Source: Desulfovibrio sp. UCD-KL4C
Lineage (GTDB): Bacteria > Desulfobacterota > Desulfovibrionia > Desulfovibrionales > Desulfovibrionaceae
Length of the DNA stretch: 64,000 nucleotides
Direction of reading: 5' to 3'
Assembly: GCF_006210265.1 (NCBI RefSeq)
Contig: NZ_VCNC01000001.1
Location: forward strand, 754,843 to 818,842
In this document: piece after piece, positions 46,341 to 55,111 of the stretch
Numbering within the stretch: the stretch's first letter is position 1
Layout: the number at the start of each line of letters is the position of its first letter
Translations under genes and position numbers: made by a program
Notes under the pieces: model-generated
Seen by the model: the letters and a program-made list of their open reading frames with translations, nothing else
Told to the model about the DNA's origin: nothing
Database searches by the model: none

Positions 46341-47522
46341 TTAAGGGCAGACTGATTCTGCGAATACAAACTGGCCATTTTCATCAATGCGAACAACAAC
46401 TGCGCATTTAATTGGATCACCCTGTTCGTCAAATTTCATTGAACCAGTGATTCCTGCAAACTCTTTTATGTTGCTGATAGCATCACGAATAGCTTTGCGT
46501 TCTACTTTTACATCAGTGCTATATGAACCTGCATCCTGAATTGCCTGTAGAACAAGACGTGTTGCGTCCCATGTGAGAGCTGCTACATCGTCAGGAGTTT
46601 CACCGAATTTATCATTATAACGGTCGATGAATTCCTTGGTAGCTCCCTTAGCACCGGCTGCTGCGTAGTGAGTTGAGAAGTACTGGCCTACGCAGTCTTT
46701 ACCGCAAAGAGTCATGAGCTCAGAAGATCCCCAGGCGTCAGAACCCATGAAAGGTCCGGTCCAGCCGAGGTCGTGAGCCTGTTTAACAATTAACGCTACC
46801 TGGTTGTAGTTGTCTGGGATAAAGATGAAATTAGGTTTGGAGTTAATAATTTTAGTGAGCTGAGCTGAGAAATCCTGATCTTTTGTACCGTGAGATTCAA
46901 AAGCAACAACGGTTCCAGCTCCGTTTTTCTTTTCCCATACATCTTTAAATATTTCAGCAAGACCTTTTGAATAGTCGTTTGAAATATCGAAGAGTACTGC
47001 AGCTGTTGTTGCCTTAAACTGCTTGGAAGCAAAGTTTACAGCAACAGGGCCCTGGAAAGGATCAAGGAATGCTGCACGGAAAACCCACGGACGGTTTTTA
47101 GTCGTATCAGGGTTTGTAGACCATGGAGAAACCATCGGTGTGCGGTTGTCATTACATGTTCCGCCAGCAGGGACAGCCTGCTTGGAAGAGTTAGGTCCTA
47201 TGATCGCAACAACTCCGTTCTGCTCAATAAGTTTAAGAGCAGAGTTTACGGCTGATTCAGCTTTGGATTCGTTGTCTTCATAATAAAATTCGAGAGGGAT
47301 CTTTTTACCACCGACTTCAAGGCCGCCCTGACTGTTGATTTCTTCCTTAAGCATTTCTGCTGCATTTCTGGAAGCTTCACCAACTTTAGGAATGTCTCCT
47401 GTAAGAGGGATATTGAAGCCAATTTTAATCTTCTCTTCCTCTTTAGAACAACCTGTCAGAATGATGAACGCAAGGGACATCACCATGACAACTAAAACCG
47501 TTCTTAAAATCATTTTACTCAT
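46341..47522 (-). CDS. livK: Branched-chain amino-acid binding lipoprotein
   Basis: A 393-residue periplasmic binding protein of the Leu/Ile/Val family with a lipoprotein signal ending LTGC. The N-lobe opens IKIGFNIPLTGDIP, and the hinge region includes VVAIIGPNSSKQAVPAG. The substrate is presumed to be branched-chain amino acids, but this family also binds aromatics and amides. AGGAGG lies five bases before the ATG. It is the first gene of livKHMGF and the likely promoter lies in the AT-rich region upstream (47530-47720). Confidence 0.93.
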   Translation of the reverse strand: MSKMILRTVLVVMVMSLAFIILTGCSKEEEKIKIGFNIPLTGDIPKVGEASRNAAEMLKEEINSQGGLEVGGKKIPLEFYYEDNESKAESAVNSALKLIEQNGVVAIIGPNSSKQAVPAGGTCNDNRTPMVSPWSTNPDTTKNRPWVFRAAFLDPFQGPVAVNFASKQFKATTAAVLFDISNDYSKGLAEIFKDVWEKKNGAGTVVAFESHGTKDQDFSAQLTKIINSKPNFIFIPDNYNQVALIVKQAHDLGWTGPFMGSDAWGSSELMTLCGKDCVGQYFSTHYAAAGAKGATKEFIDRYNDKFGETPDDVAALTWDATRLVLQAIQDAGSYSTDVKVERKAIRDAISNIKEFAGITGSMKFDEQGDPIKCAVVVRIDENGQFVFAESVCP

Positions 47523-47784
47523 TCTTTCCTCCTGAAAATTGTAGAAAAAACAAAATCATCACTTGTTGATGAAAATTATCGTAAATAGATGTTTTTAAAA
47601 AGACATTTTTGGAAAAAAGTCTATTTTTATTAAATTTATTAATTAAATTAGTATGTTATAGTCTTAAAGTGTTAATTTTATGATTATTTTTAATATACTA
47701 CAGATTTTTGTTTTAACATATCAAATTAAAAGGATTAAATTTATTTAATGACGTGCTTCATGAATTTTTAAAGGAGAAAATCTT

Positions 47785-47880
47785 TTGAATTGTGATATTT
47801 TTTTAAGAGATATTAAGAAGTATAATTACACAATGCTTAAAATAAAAGCTGCATATCCCGATATTGTAAAAAAAGCTTAA
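47785..47880 (+). CDS. Candidate 31-residue small ORF
   Basis: A TTG-initiated frame preceded by AAGGAG at eight bases and ending TAA. The peptide begins MNCDIFLRDIKKYNYT and is basic. It is too short for family assignment and has no known homologue that I recognise. It is immediately followed by a second ribosome-binding site and ORF, suggesting a two-peptide unit. It might instead be chance in AT-rich DNA. Confidence 0.4.
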   Translation: MNCDIFLRDIKKYNYTMLKIKAAYPDIVKKA

Positions 47881-47895
47881 AAGGAGGGTGCGAAA

Positions 47896-48009
47896 ATGTT
47901 AAAGGTGGAAAATTTAAATTTCCTAGACTTTTTGAAACTTATTTTTTTGGAGTTTTGTTTTTGTATATGCTTTAAATTGAAGAGTTTTAAAGGCTTAAGA
48001 GGTAAATAA
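47896..48009 (+). CDS. Candidate 37-residue hydrophobic small protein
   Basis: ATG 47896 has an ideal ribosome-binding site (AAGGAGGGTG, eight-base spacing). The frame runs to TAA 48007-48009, just at the foot of a hairpin. The peptide has a hydrophobic, Cys-containing core (FLKLIFLEFCFCICF) flanked by basic residues (KLKSFKGLRGK), as in single-helix membrane peptides or type I toxins. It lies 15 bases after the 31-residue ORF. Expression is unproven. Confidence 0.5.
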   Translation: MLKVENLNFLDFLKLIFLEFCFCICFKLKSFKGLRGK

Positions 48010-48040
48010 AAATCCGACAAGTTTTCACTTGCCGGATTTT
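48009..48040. terminator. Terminator between small ORFs and chemoreceptor
   Basis: A 14-bp stem with TTTC loop (AAAATCCGACAAGT / ACTTGCCGGATTTT). The odd pair is G-T only on the - strand, so it best fits the chemoreceptor gene, but it could also end the small-ORF transcript. Confidence 0.8.
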
Positions 48041-48074
48041 ACAATTTTAGTAAACAGTCGATTGGTTAATCAAT

Positions 48075-50144
48075 TTACTGAAGTTTAACACGGTCCATCA
48101 TTTCTTGGAGTGACTTTGCTTGAAGGTCTAAATCTCTTACAGCCATTTCAAGCTGTCTGGAACTTTCGAGATTTTGCTCTCCAGCCTGCTTAATGCTGCC
48201 GAGGGCGACTGCAACTTGATCAAGTCCGGCTAGTTGCTCCTGGCTTGAAGCAGCAATCTGTGCAGAGGACTGAGCAGACTGATTGATAACCGAGCTCAAG
48301 CTGAGAATGGATTCTCCCGTTTGAGATGACATATTTGCGCCTACTTCAACAGCCTTTCCGCCTTCTTCAGTAATCATAACGGCAGAACTTGTTGCCTTTT
48401 GAATATCGGCAAGTATAGATTGGATCTGAGCTACAGATTGTTTAGATTGATCAGAAAGGTTTCTAATTTCGCGAGCGACTACTGTGAATCCTTTTCCTTC
48501 TTCCCCCGCTTTAGAAGCTTCAATTGAAGCATTCACGGCGAGGATATTGGACTGGTCTGCAAGGTCATTAACTACATAGATAATGTCACCTATGTGTTGA
48601 GACTGCTCGGCAAGCTTTACAATGCTTGTAGCAATGGTATCCATTTGAAGCTTAATGTTCATCATGCCGGATGCAGCGTCTTCAGAAGCTTTTTGTCCCT
48701 GCTGAGAGGTTCTAATCGCTTTGCGTGCAACCTCAGCCACTTGCCTTGATTTCTCATTTGAAAGGTGGGCTGTTTGTTTAACTTCTTCAACTGTTGCATT
48801 TGTTTCAGCTACTGCGCTTGCTGTTTCGGCAGCACTTGCAGTCAGTTCTGCTGAAGCTGCTGAAATTTGGCTGAGAGAAGAAGATAGAATGCTGACAGTA
48901 TCATGAATTTTTCTGTTATCGTCTTTGAGATTTTCAACCATACGTGCAAGGGCTTTTCCTATGGTGTCAATATCTGAACGCGGCGTTACTTCCAAGGTCA
49001 GATCAGAGTCTGCAATTCTTTCCATGGCTACAGTCATTGTTTTCAGTGAAGTAGTCATTTTGTTAAAAGCTTTTGCCAGCAGACCAAGTTCATCCTTTCT
49101 GTTGGTTCCATCAATTTCTTCCGGCATGTCGCCTTCAGCAATTTTATATGCTGCATCAACAACTTTTTTTAGTGGAATCGTTATGTTTCGTCCTATTATT
49201 ATCGCAGATATACCACCGAGCAAAACTGCACATAATCCTGCAAAATAGACGTTTGTCGTGGCGCGATTGTTCTTATTTTGAAGCTCCGGTCCAAGTTTGT
49301 CCTGATCAATAATTACGGAGTCTTTGGCCTGCTTGATAGCGGTATCCATTTTAGGTCCGATCACATTCAACTCGGTCTCAATTAAATTATTTCGCTTTTC
49401 AGTAAGAGAGGTGAATTGTGTTAAAATTTGAACATATGATTTGCTGGTTTGAATTATTTCTCTCAGTTTTTTGCGATTCTTAGCCGATAAAATTTGTGAT
49501 AATTTTGTTGTGACAATATTAAGCTCAGCCATTTCTTTGAGTGATCTTTTAATATGTGTGTTATCACTGTCACCTAAGAATTTGGCTGCATAAAGACGCC
49601 CTAAAATAAGGTGCCTTATTCCTTTGGCACACCAGAAGAGAGCTTCTGAATTTTTTTCTGATTTACCCAGAGTATTAATGAGTTGCCCAAAATTATCTTC
49701 CATTTGATTCCCTTTAGGAATCAAATCTTTTTCTGCTAATGTAGAACGAAGAGACTGAGACCTTGCAACCTCAGTAAAACTTTCTTCGTATACATCGATC
49801 ATTTGTTTGACGTCTAAAAGATTAGATATTCTATCTTGATCCAAAAAACTTTTTTCAGCTGTAACAATGAGCTTGAGCAGTTTCTGAATACTGGCAAAAT
49901 GCTTTGCTTTATACTCATCTTTATCAGTAATGATATAATCCTTAACATTGGTAGTTGCTTCAAGCAGGGTCACTTGAATCTGACCGATCAAATTGGATTC
50001 TCGCGCGTAGTTTCGGTAAGTAGTGAATCCTTCGGATGAAGTGTTTAGAGCTTTAAGCGATTCTATGCTTACAAGCCCAAATAAGATGGCTACAATAACA
50101 AAACTGCAGAATATTTTTTGGCCTACTGTTAACCGTTTAAGCAT
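48075..50144 (-). CDS. Methyl-accepting chemotaxis protein
   Basis: A 689-residue chemoreceptor: a membrane helix (~11-29), a large helical periplasmic domain (~30-300, helical-bundle/HBM type), a second helix (~305-328), HAMP (~329-382) with a second HAMP-like segment, and a signalling domain with tip NILAVNASIEASKAGEEGKG. The tip differs from the usual [15 protein letters not shown] of the other two receptors here, so it may belong to a different CheA/CheW partner class. The ligand is unknown. AAAGGA lies about eleven bases before the ATG. Confidence 0.92.
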   Translation of the reverse strand: MLKRLTVGQKIFCSFVIVAILFGLVSIESLKALNTSSEGFTTYRNYARESNLIGQIQVTLLEATTNVKDYIITDKDEYKAKHFASIQKLLKLIVTAEKSFLDQDRISNLLDVKQMIDVYEESFTEVARSQSLRSTLAEKDLIPKGNQMEDNFGQLINTLGKSEKNSEALFWCAKGIRHLILGRLYAAKFLGDSDNTHIKRSLKEMAELNIVTTKLSQILSAKNRKKLREIIQTSKSYVQILTQFTSLTEKRNNLIETELNVIGPKMDTAIKQAKDSVIIDQDKLGPELQNKNNRATTNVYFAGLCAVLLGGISAIIIGRNITIPLKKVVDAAYKIAEGDMPEEIDGTNRKDELGLLAKAFNKMTTSLKTMTVAMERIADSDLTLEVTPRSDIDTIGKALARMVENLKDDNRKIHDTVSILSSSLSQISAASAELTASAAETASAVAETNATVEEVKQTAHLSNEKSRQVAEVARKAIRTSQQGQKASEDAASGMMNIKLQMDTIATSIVKLAEQSQHIGDIIYVVNDLADQSNILAVNASIEASKAGEEGKGFTVVAREIRNLSDQSKQSVAQIQSILADIQKATSSAVMITEEGGKAVEVGANMSSQTGESILSLSSVINQSAQSSAQIAASSQEQLAGLDQVAVALGSIKQAGEQNLESSRQLEMAVRDLDLQAKSLQEMMDRVKLQ

Positions 50145-50301
50145 GGTACGACTGTTCCTTTGAAAGTTTATTTTTTCATGTAATAAGATTGGTATCTTTT
50201 TGTCTGTTTATAATGAAAAATATTTGTTGAAATTAATTTTCTAACTACGACAGCGCGTTGTTACTTGCAAGACGTTAAGTTGAGTCTTCAGTATTTTTGC
50301 A

Positions 50302-50616
50302 TTATTCGTAATTGCCATCGCAGTATTCATTGCATTTGTCTCCGACAGTTTCAAAAATAGGAAGACAGTTTTGCAATCCCATCTGATTGTCATATTGTTT
50401 CTGAACGTCTTCACATCCAGCTCTACATTCTGCTGCGGAAGAGTATTCTTTCGAAATTACGACTAAGTATCGCTTGCAAAGCTCTCCTTGCACGTCACAA
50501 CTTGATTCCGTGGATAATGAGCGGCAATAGGAGCTTATATCCTGCATGGTCGGAGCATGAGCAGAGCATCCGGATAACAAACCTAAAATACATAAAGTCA
50601 AAATTGTTCTGTTCAT
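50302..50616 (-). CDS. Small Cys-rich lipoprotein
   Basis: A 104-residue protein with a clear lipobox (LLSGC). Nine further cysteines are spread over the mature part (YCRSL, SCDVQ, LCKRY, ECRAGC, NCLP, KCNEYC), so it is probably disulfide-rich in the periplasm. I recognise no family. It starts 12 bases after the HisC-like gene, with AAAGGA overlapping that stop codon, so the two are co-transcribed. Confidence 0.72.
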   Translation of the reverse strand: MNRTILTLCILGLLSGCSAHAPTMQDISSYCRSLSTESSCDVQGELCKRYLVVISKEYSSAAECRAGCEDVQKQYDNQMGLQNCLPIFETVGDKCNEYCDGNYE

Positions 50617-50628
50617 CTGCCATATCCT

Positions 50629-52230
50629 TTATTCAGCTAAAATATTACGCAGTGCGGCAAGGAACTTGCGATTGCGGGAGTTGTTACCGATTGAAACTGT
50701 GAGCAGGTCTTTAAGCCCGAATTCATTTAACAGCTTAATTTTGAATCCGTGATCCAGCATTTTATCATGCAATTCTTTCGCTGGAATGGGCCCGCTGAAC
50801 ATTACAAAGTTGCTTTGACTTGGGTAGACAGAACATCCTAGTTCCTGAAGGCCTTTTTGTACGCGTTCTCTACCTTTTATAATCAGAGCAATTGTTGAGT
50901 AATAAAATTCGCTATGGTTAAGAGCAGCAATACCTGCGCCGAGGTTTAATGGACTGATTGACAGTGGAAGTCTTGCATCTTCGATATGCTGAGCTCTTTC
51001 AGAGCTCATAAGTGCGTATCCCAGTCTGACTCCTTGCATACCGAATGACCATGAAAAGCTGCGTAGAATAATTAAATTGGGTATTTTACTTAAAAATGGC
51101 AGCATAGAGTAATCGTCTTCCGGCCATGCAAATTCTACTGATCTTTCATCGATTATCAGCAAAGTTCGTTCAGGGAGAAGTGTTGCCATAGTTGCAAGCT
51201 CTTCAGCCTGCATCCCATATCCTGAGGGAATATCGGGATTTGTTATGATTACCGCCGCAGTATTTTTGTTTGCAGTAGTAACGATTTGGTCAAGTGGCGG
51301 AGAAAAATTGCGTGATCGTGGTAGGCGAAGCAATTCGACCCCGCAAAGTGCTGCGACCCTGCTATATTCAGGAAGTCCGAATTCATAGCTGAGTACATGG
51401 TCAATGCCGGGTGTTACTGTGAGGCGAAGAGCCAGATCGAGAATCTCGGCAGCTCCGTTCGCAACAATTATATTGTCTTCGGAAACGTCATGACGCTGTA
51501 CCAGACCGAATTTAAGACTGTCGTCCATATTGTTTTCAAAGCCGCAACAATTATTAGCCATATTCATGATTGTATTGGAAACAGCTTTTGAAACTCCAAG
51601 TGGATTAGTATTAGATGAAAGGTCTATTTCTTTTTTAATATTAAACTTTTTTTTGAAATCATGGGCTGAAATATAAGATGATTTATTATGAATTGGTGGC
51701 TCTACATAGCTGGTTTCAGGTTTTTTTTCTTTCGCTTCTTCCACTTTTTCCACTTCTTCCGTTTGAGTAACAGTTGTAGGCTTTTCTTTTACTGGAGTCG
51801 GATTAGGTTTCTGCGGGGCAGCTGCTTGGTTCGATGCTATTGCCTCTTTTACCGATTCCTCCAGCGGAATTGTTATAGCCCGAATGTCGTAATCAGAACT
51901 TAGTGTTGTGTTACTGACCAGCTCGGTTAATTTGTCATAAATATCAATAATTATGTTTAAAAGGTCATTCGTAAACGGAATTTCATTTTTAAAAATACGG
52001 TCAAGAACAGACCCTATATTACTTGCAATGAGACTTATATTATCAAGATCAAGTAACGCGGCACTTTCTTTTAAAGAAAGTGTAATTGCGTAGATTTTTG
52101 CAACAGATGTTCCTGCTGGGGAATGTATTTTTTCAAGGTTTATAAGCTCTGCTTCAATTTGTTCTAGCTTTTCAAGTGATTGCTCTACAAACCGCTGTAA
52201 CGTAGGATCATTTTCAATTTCTTCAGTCAT
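50629..52230 (-). CDS. HisC-like aminotransferase pseudoenzyme with Hpt-like N-terminus
   Basis: A 533-residue protein. Residues ~13-115 resemble a CheA-P1/Hpt four-helix domain, but the phospho-His position holds Leu (SLKESAALL in place of HTLKGSA). A Pro/Glu/Lys-rich linker (~135-185) follows. Residues ~190-533 are a fold-type I aminotransferase of HisC type (NPLGVS, ANGAAEI, TNPDIPSG, IIDERSVEFAW). Where HisC has the PLP lysine (F-S-K-x-x-G) the sequence reads FSWSFG, Trp394, confirmed in the DNA (tgg at 51051-51049). The C-terminal substrate Arg is also missing (LTVSIGN). It should not be an active aminotransferase. The start is ATG 52230 behind GGAGG; the GTG at 52242 overlaps that site. 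Confidence 0.8.
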   Translation of the reverse strand: MTEEIENDPTLQRFVEQSLEKLEQIEAELINLEKIHSPAGTSVAKIYAITLSLKESAALLDLDNISLIASNIGSVLDRIFKNEIPFTNDLLNIIIDIYDKLTELVSNTTLSSDYDIRAITIPLEESVKEAIASNQAAAPQKPNPTPVKEKPTTVTQTEEVEKVEEAKEKKPETSYVEPPIHNKSSYISAHDFKKKFNIKKEIDLSSNTNPLGVSKAVSNTIMNMANNCCGFENNMDDSLKFGLVQRHDVSEDNIIVANGAAEILDLALRLTVTPGIDHVLSYEFGLPEYSRVAALCGVELLRLPRSRNFSPPLDQIVTTANKNTAAVIITNPDIPSGYGMQAEELATMATLLPERTLLIIDERSVEFAWPEDDYSMLPFLSKIPNLIILRSFSWSFGMQGVRLGYALMSSERAQHIEDARLPLSISPLNLGAGIAALNHSEFYYSTIALIIKGRERVQKGLQELGCSVYPSQSNFVMFSGPIPAKELHDKMLDHGFKIKLLNEFGLKDLLTVSIGNNSRNRKFLAALRNILAE

Positions 52231-52242
52231 AGAAACCTCCAC

Positions 52243-52694
52243 TTTGTGTAGTATATTTTTTAAAATTTGAGCCGAACAGAAGCTGTGTAGCTCTGTATTT
52301 TAAAAAAAAACAATTATAAAAGAAGATATGTATCAAGCATAATATATTAGGGTTTACATTTATAAATAAATTATATCTTTTTTATAACTCGAATTAAGAA
52401 AAAGTAAACATGATTTAACTGAATTAAACTTAGATCCTGTATGCTTAATATTCATAATTAATCTCTCTACGGTGCTAAAATGAATAATTAAAAGGCTTCA
52501 AGCCTATCGGTTTTTTGCTAAAGTTTACCTCAAGGAGAGGGTAATGCACAATATCTTTTAGTGTTTCAGGTTGCGCTTTTTTCAAGGGTGTTTCATATTA
52601 ATTTATCATGTACATACGGTGTTGCCGTAGTACTTATTAAATACGTGTCGAGTATAGTACCGTTTAAATTAATTTAATTCCATAAGGAGTTGAA
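52243..52694. other. Intergenic region with candidate operator
   Basis: A 450-base AT-rich region between the divergent HisC-like and ferritin-like genes. Near the ferritin-like gene, an inverted repeat (GTAC-A-TACGG, spacer TGTTG, CCGTA-GTAC; 52610-52633) is a possible operator. A GC-containing segment at 52491-52510 (AAGGCTTCAAGCCT) is a small hairpin. An AAGGAG at 52532 precedes only a 5-codon frame. No gene recognised. Confidence 0.45.
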
Positions 52695-53171
52695 ATGGTA
52701 GCTTTTTTTACAGCCAGTGAAGTCGTTGAGCTGGCAATGAGAATTGAACAGAAAGGGCAGGCATTCTACCTGCTTGCAGCTGATGAAGCTGAAGATCCCA
52801 GTGCAAAAGAATTTTTTGATTTTTTTGCTACTGAAGAATCAAAGCATGAAATGTTTTTCAGAGGAATGCGGGACAGAATCGGTCATCTTGAAATTCCGCC
52901 TGGAAGCGATTTTGAAGAATATACTCAATATGTTATGGCGTTAATAGATTCCCATGATGTTTTTAACTTTGATTATACTGCCGGGTTTAAAGCAGGTGAT
53001 TTCAGTTTTGAAGATGCGGTGAGAATTGCCATGAGATTTGAAAAAGATACAATTCTTCTTTTCAATGAACTTAAGAAAATGGTCCCAGAATCCGAACAGG
53101 GGTTTGTAGAGGAATGTATTGATGAAGAAAGAGGCCATCTGCGTCTTTTATCATCAAAACTAAAAGATTAA
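52695..53171 (+). CDS. Ferritin-like diiron (rubrerythrin-type) protein
   Basis: A 158-residue four-helix protein with two E-x-x-H-type motifs (Glu48-His51 in EESKHEM and Glu145-His148 in EERGHLR) plus Glu18 and Glu116 in the partner helices, the diiron set of the rubrerythrin/ferritin-like superfamily. There is no rubredoxin Cys4 site, so it differs from classical rubrerythrin. It may scavenge peroxide or hold iron in the cytoplasm. AAGGAG lies six bases before the ATG. Confidence 0.88.
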   Translation: MVAFFTASEVVELAMRIEQKGQAFYLLAADEAEDPSAKEFFDFFATEESKHEMFFRGMRDRIGHLEIPPGSDFEEYTQYVMALIDSHDVFNFDYTAGFKAGDFSFEDAVRIAMRFEKDTILLFNELKKMVPESEQGFVEECIDEERGHLRLLSSKLKD

Positions 53172-53214
53172 ACCTTTACAGATTTATTGATATATTTGAG
53201 TTAGTTTTTTTCTG

Positions 53215-53260
53215 AAAATATACCCCCTGCAATTCAAGTGAGCTGCCGGGGGTATATTTT
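53215..53260. terminator. Bidirectional terminator
   Basis: A 13-bp stem (AAAATATACCCCC with GGGGGTATATTTT) lies between the convergent ferritin-like and flgE genes, flanked by A/T runs. Confidence 0.9.
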
Positions 53261-53279
53261 TATAAATTATATACTGATA

Positions 53280-54878
53280 TTACTTTTTAACACCAAGTGT
53301 AATGTTTATAAGCTGATCTGATGTTGTGATCATTTTTGAGTTTGCCTGAAAACCTCTTTGCGTGAGAATCATTGTCCCAAATTCCTTTGCTAGATCAACG
53401 TTTGAGGTTTCCAGATTGTTTTCCATAATGGAGCCCATACCTTCTTTTTTGGCTATTCCTTCAATAGCAGCTCCAGATTCTGGTGTTTCAGCAAAATAGT
53501 TTGAGCCTTCACGTCGTAGTCCGAATTCACTGTTAAAATTGTACAAATTTATTTTATACAGGGCTTCACTCAGTCCGTTTGAATACAGTGCGGATAAGAC
53601 TCCATCACCATCTACGGAAACGTTTTGAAGGTATCCTTCACCAAAACCGTCTTGTGACTGGCTTATTGTTGAAGATGCTCCTTTATAGTTTGTTGTACTG
53701 AGAGCATTAATCTTACCGTCATTCATTCTTGGAAGACCTGATGCATTGCTGCCGACATCTGCGGCTGTCCCGCCTGAGGTATTCCATGAGCTTGAAGCTG
53801 ATTTTATACCTAAGTCTATTGAGATTTGTTGAGGATCACCTAAACCTTTTTCGCCTGTAAGCGTTGTAGAAAAAGTTGGTTTTCCTTCTGAGTCAAAGTT
53901 TGCAAGCGACCAGTTGTTTAAGTCTTTAGCATTTCCTGACGCATTACTGCTCAGGCTGTATGCAGTTTGATTGAGAAGATTTCCGTCACCGGAGAATGTG
54001 AGCGTTCCTGTCATTAGAAGACCGGCCGCTGAAGTCGTTGCTGTATAAGGGGTACCATCGTTTTGAGGTGGTATTGTTACAATGTATTCCCAGTATTCTT
54101 TATCAGAAGGGCCATCTTCTGAAGGAGTGACTTTATCATAGTATACAGTTAAATTTACTTTATTGCCATTCTTATCGTATACTTGAAGGGAAGAGTTGTA
54201 AGCGTATTTATCGGCTGAAAGAGGCGGTTCACTTGTTCCGTCCCATTCGTTAAGCAAAGAGAAAAATGGAGCGCCTGTATTTTGAGAGTTATCCACTGAC
54301 CCTGAATCTAGATTCGTTTTAAGTGAAACGGATGAAGTTGCTTTAGGATCAGATTTTACTACCATTATAGTCTCGCCGGCAGCATTTATTTCTTCCTTTA
54401 AAGGTAAGGCCACATTTGTAGATGTTGTTCCTAAGTTGCCATCGCTGTCATATGCGTAGCCTTGAAGTACATTATCATGCGCGTCAGTAAGAAGCCCATT
54501 TTTGTCAAAGAGAAAATTACCGGCACGAGTATAATGACTGACAGCTGATGTTTGTTCAGCAACTCTGAAGAACCCTTTTCCAGCTATCGCAAGGTCAGTA
54601 CTTGAGGACGTAGGCTCATACGAACCTTCTTTAAAATTGATTCTGGTTGAGGAAACTCTAACCCCCATACCTATCTGTCCAGCTGTACTTGCGCTGCCTC
54701 CTGAGACAACTCCTGATACTGTCCCGGTTGCATTCTGGCTGTGAAGATTTTCAAGAAAAGTTCTACCACTTTTGTAAGCAGTTGTATTGATATTAGCAAT
54801 GTTGTTGCCAGTTTGCTGAAGCAGCGTACTGTGCGCCTTAACTCCCGAAGCACCTGTATACATTGCACTGAAAGCCAT
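53280..54878 (-). CDS. flgE: Flagellar hook protein
   Basis: A 532-residue exported axial protein. The N-terminal rod/hook block (SAMYTGASGVKAHSTLLQQT, NIANINTTAYK) and the C-terminal coiled coil (NNLETSNVDLAKEFGTMI, FQANSKMI) are typical of FlgE, and the middle variable domain is Ser/Thr-rich. FlgD and FlgK genes are not adjacent. The start is ATG 54878, with AAGGAG six bases upstream; a longer frame adds an unlikely leader. A sigma-54-type promoter lies ~90 bases upstream, matching the class of late-middle flagellar genes. Confidence 0.95.
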   Translation of the reverse strand: MAFSAMYTGASGVKAHSTLLQQTGNNIANINTTAYKSGRTFLENLHSQNATGTVSGVVSGGSASTAGQIGMGVRVSSTRINFKEGSYEPTSSSTDLAIAGKGFFRVAEQTSAVSHYTRAGNFLFDKNGLLTDAHDNVLQGYAYDSDGNLGTTSTNVALPLKEEINAAGETIMVVKSDPKATSSVSLKTNLDSGSVDNSQNTGAPFFSLLNEWDGTSEPPLSADKYAYNSSLQVYDKNGNKVNLTVYYDKVTPSEDGPSDKEYWEYIVTIPPQNDGTPYTATTSAAGLLMTGTLTFSGDGNLLNQTAYSLSSNASGNAKDLNNWSLANFDSEGKPTFSTTLTGEKGLGDPQQISIDLGIKSASSSWNTSGGTAADVGSNASGLPRMNDGKINALSTTNYKGASSTISQSQDGFGEGYLQNVSVDGDGVLSALYSNGLSEALYKINLYNFNSEFGLRREGSNYFAETPESGAAIEGIAKKEGMGSIMENNLETSNVDLAKEFGTMILTQRGFQANSKMITTSDQLINITLGVKK

Positions 54879-54968
54879 GAGAAACTCCTTGCAAGGTGCG
54901 GCTATATTTGACTCCGCACGCACCTTTTTGCCTTATTGCCGGAAAATATCTCCGGTTAGCTCTTGTTA

Positions 54969-54984
54969 AGCAAGGGGTGTGCCT
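54969..54984 (-). promoter_or_regulatory. Sigma-54 promoter upstream of flgE
   Basis: On the - strand AGGCACACCCCTTGCT matches the -24/-12 consensus (GG-N10-GC, five bases between GGCAC and TTGC). It points at flgE about 90 bases away. No FlrC/NtrC-type activator gene is in the window. Confidence 0.8.
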
Positions 54985-55111
54985 AAAATATACGGGTTAT
55001 TAAATCAGGATGTTATGTGATTTAGTGGTAGTGAATAAGCGGAAAAATAATCCATACATATGGAAAATGTAGGATATTTTATTATAAATCTCAGGAAAGA
55101 GTTGTAAGCAG

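Noticed and set aside
52532-52561. Strong ribosome-binding site followed by ATG before the ferritin-like gene
   Set aside because: The frame closes after five codons (ATG 52544 to TAG), too short to claim as a gene.
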